Assembly (NCBI RefSeq): GCF_019175385.1
Contig: NC_083338.1
Location: forward strand, 88,247,777 to 88,311,776
DNA: 64,000 nucleotides
Source of the DNA: Lycium barbarum
Taxonomy: Eukaryota; Streptophyta; Magnoliopsida; Solanales; Solanaceae
Direction: 5' to 3'
Of this stretch, positions 57,752 through 64,000 are shown piece by piece. The notes under the pieces are model-generated. The model searched no databases. It was not told where the DNA came from and saw nothing but the letters and a program-made list of their open reading frames with translations. Within the stretch, counting starts at the first letter, position 1. Each line of letters begins with the position of its first letter. A program made the translations under genes and the position numbers.

Positions 57752-59323
57752 TGTTACACCTCGAAAAAAATTTCGCGTCATGTGCGTTGTGAGTAAACTA
57801 ACGTAAGCTCGAAGAGGTCATGGAACCCTTATAAGGTTAATAAACACTCTTACCAAGTGTCAAGCAAGCGTCTAAAGGTTCCGGGATCAAGCAAATCGAA
57901 GAAAATAAGTTTGTCGAAAATTTGGAAAAAAGTTGACAGAATTTTGGGTCAAATTTGGAGGGGTATGTCTCCTAGTATATTGGGAGTTTTAAGGTGTTTC
58001 AAAAGCCTAAAATGAATTTCGTCGAGTCTAGTTTCCAGCACAACAAACAGCTCATCGATACGACATCGTAGTTTTGAATTATAGACATTTCAAGTTAGGT
58101 TGACAGAGAAAAAATGGACTGCTACAGTACCCGGGTTGCTACAGTACCCGACCCAACACACCTATAAATATCCCTCTAACCCATCATTTTCATCATCTTT
58201 TCATTCACCACACTTCTAAAGAGTTCTAGAGAGCTCTTGAGGATTCCAAACTCTCCATAAATTTTCATAACTCTCCATAAATTTTCATAATCTTCCATAA
58301 TATTCCATAATCCTCCATAATCTTCCATAATCTTACAAAACCTTTCCATATTATTAAGAGAGAATACCAACATCAAAACCCCAAGGATAATCCATGGAAG
58401 GTAATTGTTCCTGTTTCTCTTCAAGGTGGTGATGAACTTGGTCTTGGAAAAGGGTGAATAAAGTGAAGTTCTTCTACTATAAGGTATGTTCTTCCTATAA
58501 TTTACATGATTGAGATGATGTAAAGGTTTAGCAATTCTTAGAGAGGAAAGAATCATAGAAGAAAAATCATAAAGTGTTGAATTGAAGTTGATGGCCTTGA
58601 GGTGAATTTGAAAGGTGATTTTGGACTAATTTGAGATTAAATTAAATATAATTCCTTGATTATGGTATTGCGGATATGGTTATGGTTAGTTGAGAAATTT
58701 GGAAAACATCATGTGGGATGTTTTGTGAAACCTATTGGTGTTGGTAATATTGTGGGTGATGTTGGTATTATTATTATTGTTGTTGGTTGCTGGATTATAA
58801 TTTTGGGCTAGGCATATAAACAGGGGAGATGCTGCCAGAATTTCGGCAGATTCTAAAAAGATTTCATTTGGATGCTTGAGACAAGTGTATGATATTGAGC
58901 CTAATGATAATATGGATGGTTTACGTGTAGATTTATGATCTTGGAAGGATAAACGTTAAGTGGCTAAGGCTATCGAAAGGTATGTTAAGGCTTTCCCTTT
59001 CTTTCTTTTTGGCATGATCTTATGGTACGAGCGAACAACGAGTAACCGAGTCTCCATATTACTCTACTCTTAGAAGTACTAGGAGTATCTCAGTTCCTGA
59101 TGATCTTGTACGCCTCTATTATGATTATTCCTTCTGTTCATGGGTCCTAAATGTTGTATCATGATAATGTTAGTTTATGTTTGTGCATTACATTCATTTG
59201 CATACATGCATATTGACCCGTGACTAGAAGGCGTTATATATATATATATATATGGTGTATGGGAAAAGGGCGAGGCGTTATATACGCATTACCACCTGAT
59301 CAGTTGGAGCACAGTGATGATGA

Positions 59324-59398
59324 TTATGCCCGAAGGGGCCATTATGCTATTATGCCCGAAGGGTCCATTATGCTATTATGCCCGAAGGGGCCTATATG
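59324..59398. repeat. Tandem repeat, 3 copies of a 26-bp unit
   Basis: TTATGCCCGAAGGG begins at 59324, 59350 and 59376 (period 26). Confidence 0.9.
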
Positions 59399-59585
59399 GG
59401 ATATGGATCGGGCCATACGTTCCTCGGTACTATGACCTACGCATATCATACGCCCGCAGAGGCAATTTCAGTAGGCAGACATATGGATGCATTCATACAG
59501 ATGTATTCAGCCAGTCAGTTTAGTTTATGATTTTCAGATTTTCTTCAGGACTCCTAGGTGTATGTTACTCTTTTGCCTTACATAC

Positions 59586-59606
59586 TCAGTACATTATTCG
59601 TACTAA
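59586..59606 (+). promoter_or_regulatory. Conserved LTR double-hairpin module (hairpin 1)
   Basis: TCAGTAC-ATTATTC-GTACTAA: one stem mismatch. The second stem is CTCCCC against GGGGGG (59606-59626). 506 bp before the LTR end. Confidence 0.65.
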
Positions 59607-60116
59607 CTCCCCAATTGTTCAGGGGGGCTGCATTTCATGCCCGTACGTTCAGACAACCACGAAGACAGATTGCCTCCTTAGGCTACTTCTTCAGCTTGAC
59701 AGTGGAGCACTCCTCTCATGTCGGAGTTTCCGTCTAGACCTGGTATATGTTTTGATGTTTATGGGTAGGGCAGAGGCCCTGTCCCGTCCGCAGCATGTCC
59801 AGTATGTCAGTAGAGGCTCATAGACGCTTATATTCAGTCAGACAGTGTGGCCCGCTCAGCACATGTTTGGTTACATAGCTTTATCGGGTAGCCTTTTCAG
59901 CTTGTACCCCGGTTCAGTTTAGTGATGCTTGTATATATATCTTTCGAGGGCTGTGACCCTCCAGTTTATGACGTCTATCAGTCAGCAGATCATGTTGTGA
60001 GTGCCCTCAGGTGGCCCAGAATGAGCATGAGTAGATATGTCATGTACGTTTAGTGGCATCTAGGGGGTCAGCTTCTGGGTTTCCGTCATAGTCCTCCGGT
60101 TGGGCTGTGACAAAAG

Positions 60117-60128
60117 TGGTATCAGAGC
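60117..60128 (+). other. Primer-binding site (tRNA-iMet type) of decayed chromovirus
   Basis: TGGTATCAGAGC, perfect, 4 nt after the LTR end. Confidence 0.92.
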
Positions 60129-63100
60129 AGTTCGTCTTAGGGTTGTCTATGAGCTGTATCCCGCAGAGTCTTGTCTATGGGTGTGTCGTGCACCACACTT
60201 ATAGGCATGAGGCTGTAGGATATTTAGGATGGTCATCTTTCTTTCTGACCATAGATCGTGCAGTAGAGCCAATGATAGGAAAGCTCGTTCTGGTGCTATT
60301 TTCGCTAAATTGCAGGATTATATTGATGAAAGGACAAGTTCTGTTAATGGGAGCGTAAGTAAGGCTCTGAAGGTGGACATGAGACACATATCACTCATCC
60401 ATTCAGGATCGAGGATGTCAAAAGGCATAAGAAAGAGCATCAGCTATTCCTTTAAGACGGACCCCTCGGTGGATGTGGTTCCAATAGGCAGAGACCCGAC
60501 TGGGAAATCATATGAAAAAGACCCGTTTTAGAGTTCACGAGGCCCCTGAGGATTAAGACACAATAGAGGTAGTACAGAGCTTGGTACATCTAGATTTTTC
60601 CTATGTTTCAGCATTATGTTAGGGCAGCTTTGATGTTAGTATCAAAAAGGTGCCTAGTCCTCTATCTTAGGTTTTAGTTAATCGGGAGTTACCCATAGAT
60701 TATGGGGAGTATGAGGTAGAAAAAAAAAGATCCAGTTAAGGAGCAGTGCTTTTAATAAGGACAAAGGGGCTTCATTCCCAGATACATCCGACCTAAGTTC
60801 TCCAGCAAATTATTTACAAGTATATGGCTTTTTCCATCAGAATCAGTTGTGGCTTATATATATATGACCTAATCTCAGGATATCATCGATCATTCGTTAT
60901 TCCTGGGCCTCAGAAAGTTGATAATGGATTGTTCTTATGAATAATTATTGTCAGGACATCCTTATTTTGGACATGGATTCTGAAGTCAGAATTGAGATTT
61001 TAAGTCATATAAGTTTATGTACTCTCCGAGAGATTTCTCAGGGATAGATGCAGAAGTTGTAGTAGAACTAAGCAGATAGGGTGGGACATAAGAATTTAAG
61101 AAATTGAAGAAAGATGAGGTGATATTTCATCCCCTACATTTATTAGCAGTATTAGATTGAAGCTCCCTGCGCTTATAGTATATTGGCCTTTAGGAGAAAA
61201 GAAACCTGAAAGAAGTTGAATAAAGGAATAAGGCACTAATGTTAGAAGGTGTAGTAGATATGAGTTGATGAGATTTGGAGATACCTATGGAAAAAGAGTG
61301 AGGTATGTGACTAAAGAAAAGGATACTGGATGATTTGTATTAATAGTGTATGTAAATAAGGGCTTCATAAATCAGAAAGGAGCAGAACCAAAAAGTGAGT
61401 TATTCAGTGAATTTGAGGCCCTTGACAAGGACTAGATTATAGAATATATATAATTTTTACTAAGGATTTCAAGATGGTTATAAGGTAGCTTGTGGGAGTA
61501 ATTGTTAAGGTCAACGTCTTGAAGGATTGCGAGTTTTGTGATATGTAAAGAACCAAGTAATTGTAAGTTAAGGAGTGAATCACGCGTTCTGTCAGAGGGT
61601 ATGATCTAATGCAGAATAGCGAATTGATTTGAAGCGCGGCATTATATGAATATATGTGAGTAGCTTATAAAGTATATAGTGTGCTCTCAAGGTATACAGA
61701 CCGGAATGATATGGTCTATAGAAGAATTGGGTGCAGATCTTCAGAGGCACTGGAGTCATGCAAGTTGTATAAGTACCAAGGAATAAGTCTATCTCCTGTC
61801 CTAAGATCAAGAAGGTGAATCAGAAACAAGTATGCATCTCATATGATTGGAGTTCATATTATGAAAGTCAAGTTACCAACCTCCCAGTTTACCTTTATGG
61901 TGAATAAGTTTTGGGGATGTCCGAGGGAGATCCCAAGACTTCCTCTAAGTAAAGGATCAATCTTCCTAAACAAAAGTATTGTTAAGTGCGCAACTAATAT
62001 TTACTTTCCCTTATGCAAATGATCCCTACGAAGTTGAAGAAAATAAATATTACTCGAAGGATCAGTTGAATTAGTCCTGCTTATAAGGAAGTGGGATAGC
62101 TCCTTGCATAAGTACAAGTGATTTTAAGCAGCTAAATAAGATGATAGCTAAGGATGAGCAAGTATGATTAAGGGTTGACAGTTTGTTTTGCTAGCACAGA
62201 ATGCTCCCTCAAAGATGGACATGAGCTCCAGTTATTCCCAGATAAAGGTCAAAGGAAAGGCGTCCCAAAGATAACTTTTAGGATCAGGTAAGTTACGTCG
62301 AGTTTTGAGCAACGTCATTTGTACTGACTAAGGCCCCAGCAGTATTATGGGCTTGATGAGTAAGTGTGTTTAGATTCCTCCGAAACCTATTCGTAACAGT
62401 GTTCCTAGACGATCTTGGGGTTATTTTTGCCCAAAGTCAGAGCATGTTGTTCGTTACGTGTAAGACCTATAATTCTTAGGATCAAGAATTGTCGGCTCAG
62501 AAGCTTGTCCAAATCAAATTGTATAGTGATTCTAAGGTTAGAATTAAGGAGAGTTGAAGCTGTATAGAATTTCCCAAGGGCTAGAAAACTCATAAAAGTT
62601 TGTGATTTCTTAGACTTAGCAAGTTATTATTGGAATTTTGTGAAGGATTTTTCCTACGTTTTGTGCCACTGATAAACTGGCCAAGGAAACAGCCAGACTC
62701 TAGAGGACTGATAATTGTAAGCCTAAGTTTCCAGAAAATGAGTAACAAGTGAAGTTTCAGCATCAAGTGTAACATTCCTAAAGGCACCGGATAGCCCTAT
62801 CACGCGTTATGATGATTCAAGCATTGAGTTAAGTTATGGATTGATACAACGTGGTGAGATTATAGCTCATGCCTCAGGATAGCTGTAAAGGTACAAGAAG
62901 AATCATTCGACCCATGCTCTTAAGTTAGTTGTAGTTATGTGTACAGGAAAGGATATATTGGGATAGCGTCGATATTAATTATGTAAGTACTCTATGAGAT
63001 TTTAGCGCACCCTTAAGCAAAAATGGTTAAGTTACAACAAGGTCAACAAGTGGAATGATGGAAAGACTCCGATGATTATGAAAGTCAATGGAAGCAAAGA

Positions 63101-64000
63101 AAGTCGCTAATGTTCGAGCCACATATCTAGAGTAACTCAGTTTATGTTAAGATAAAGAGGAAATGTTGAGGACTTGTGAGTTCAGTAGTTCGTCAGTATT
63201 AGAATTGATTAGTAAACTTAGATTATGGCATCTATATAGGGCATAGCCTTATTAAGTCAAGGGAAAAAAAAAGAGTTCGTTGAATTTGATGTCAGCTCAT
63301 TATAGGATTACGCATCCTCAAGGGAGGAGCTATCTTTATACATCTTACGAACTGGAATTATACTGAAGCAGATTATCCAACGTGATCAGATTGACGACTG
63401 ATGAAAGGAAAAGCTTATTGCCTCGTTATGCTAGGCAGTTGAGAACAACGACATACATTAATACTACTAAGAAGGGAATGAGGAAGGACATACCAAACTT
63501 CATAGTGCAACGGAAGTTAGATATTAGAAGTTCAGTAAGTTATAGTAAGTCATTGACATTTCAATTCGGAGATGATAAACCACCAATATAGATGACCATG
63601 TTTACCGCGAAAGTTTACCTCAGTTATGGAAAATTACCAGTAGGCCTATGGAATTAGCCTATTCCCTGTTCATTAGGACTACTTGTACAGCACTGGACTA
63701 CGTAAATCCTATGTCAGGAAGGGATAGTATGATGTGTCCATTGCTTATGTCTATCATTCAGACCAGGGGAGCGCATATTATAGCTCACTCCAGAAGGATT
63801 TAAAGACTCTAGATAAGTCTTGCTTAAGCTGAGCACACCATGAGATACTTAAGGATACGCCACAAGTTTGCGTGACATATTTTAAAGGTAACCGAGACGA
63901 CCCCTAACGCTTATTGAGATCATTATTTCGGTATTCAGATGAATCCATACAAGGCTTGGACCAGATTTATTTATTTTAATAGCAAGCAGTAGAAGGATCT
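60129..64000 (+). pseudogene. Relic gag-pol of decayed chromovirus
   Basis: The leader after the PBS matches the inner element's leader (GGTGTGTCG.GC.CCACACTTATA; ATCGTGC.GTAGAGC). Gag is unrecognisable. RT remains as fragments, e.g. around 62320-62350 (AAGGCCCCAGCAGTATTATG, cf. the TNAPA.FM motif) and GTTCCTAGACGATCTTGGGG near 62400 (the catalytic D-D pair survives as Asp plus a shifted frame). RNase H is seen at 62810-62950 (TGAT/GCTTCA-like start, ATTATAGCTCATGCCTCAGG). Integrase traces appear near 63900. No piece is translatable beyond about 100 codons. Confidence 0.7.

Larger units (their letters stand above)
57752..60112 (+). mobile_element. 5' LTR of decayed chromovirus
   Basis: TGTTACACCTCG...TTGGGCTGTGACA, 2361 bp. 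TATA-like CTATAAATA near 58162, just after a repeated GCTACAGTACCCG motif; no ACGGACCGT array. Short CTCCATAATCTT-type tandem repeats lie at 58245-58330. Non-coding. Confidence 0.85.
57752..64000 (+). mobile_element. Decayed Ty3/gypsy chromovirus, 3' end outside the window
   Basis: 5' LTR 57752-60112, tRNA-iMet PBS at 60117, then an interior with no long ORF but clear relics of RT (about 62210-62430), RNase H (about 62805-62960) and integrase (about 63590-63970) in the normal order and spacing. Many stops and indels throughout. Much older than the element at 20665. Confidence 0.8.

Noticed and set aside
60229..60531. 100-codon ORF after the primer site
   Set aside because: Position matches the gag leader, but no Gag motif is readable; treated as relic.

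Overview
The window is nuclear DNA of a flowering plant, very probably a eudicot of the nightshade family (Solanaceae). That placement is an inference from the mix of Tekay/Del-type chromoviruses, LINEs, hAT-like and MITE families and a petuvirus/florendovirus-like endogenous pararetrovirus; no marker fixes the species. Only one ordinary host gene is visible: the first two exons of a universal stress protein (USP) gene at 46623-47999 (+). Nearly everything else is transposable elements in several nested layers, most of which I could delimit from target-site duplications (TSDs).

Layout. 1-2337: a minus-strand LTR cut by the window edge. 2338-12315: two LINEs, one inside the other. An 8.6 kb LINE (2628-11229, minus; ORF1, ORF2, poly(A), 15-bp TSD) sits inside ORF1 of a second LINE, and its own ORF1 holds a 270-bp MITE. 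12939-32958: a complete but dead minus-strand Ty3/gypsy chromovirus whose 5' LTR was hit by a second, younger plus-strand chromovirus (20665-30736, TSD ATTAC) that keeps a 1001-codon pol ORF. 33032-44929: a five-layer nest: MITE, then a TG..CA LTR-like repeat, then a solo LTR (TSD CCCGC), then two solo LTRs (TSDs AATAT and ATGCC), then a hAT-like element. 44930-50717: the host gene zone, with a Stowaway-like MITE upstream, TATA box, USP exons 1 and 2, a hAT-like element in intron 1, and a decayed pararetroviral segment flanked by a roughly 120-bp host duplication in intron 2. 50718-57751: more LTR and T-rich non-coding DNA. 57752-64000: 5' LTR, primer site and decayed interior of another chromovirus, running off the window.

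How the parts relate. The chromoviruses share a tRNA-iMet primer site, a polypurine tract and a Gag-protease-RT-RNase H-integrase order, with a chromodomain visible in the outer copy. USP exons 3 onward, which should carry the C-terminal ATP-binding motif, are not seen in the 16 kb downstream, so the gene has either a giant repeat-filled intron or a lost 3' end.

The most interesting signals are in non-coding DNA. (1) Nine LTR copies in both orientations carry a tandem two-hairpin module. Its first stem (TCAGTAC/GTACTGA) is nearly invariant, and its second stem switches sequence between LTR families while keeping its pairing. (2) Arrays of the palindrome ACGGACCGT lie in six LTRs, upstream of a TATA-like start in at least four. 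(3) Two independent hAT-like elements each carry a subterminal CACGTG palindrome and an inward-facing tRNA-like Pol III-type module ending in a T-run.
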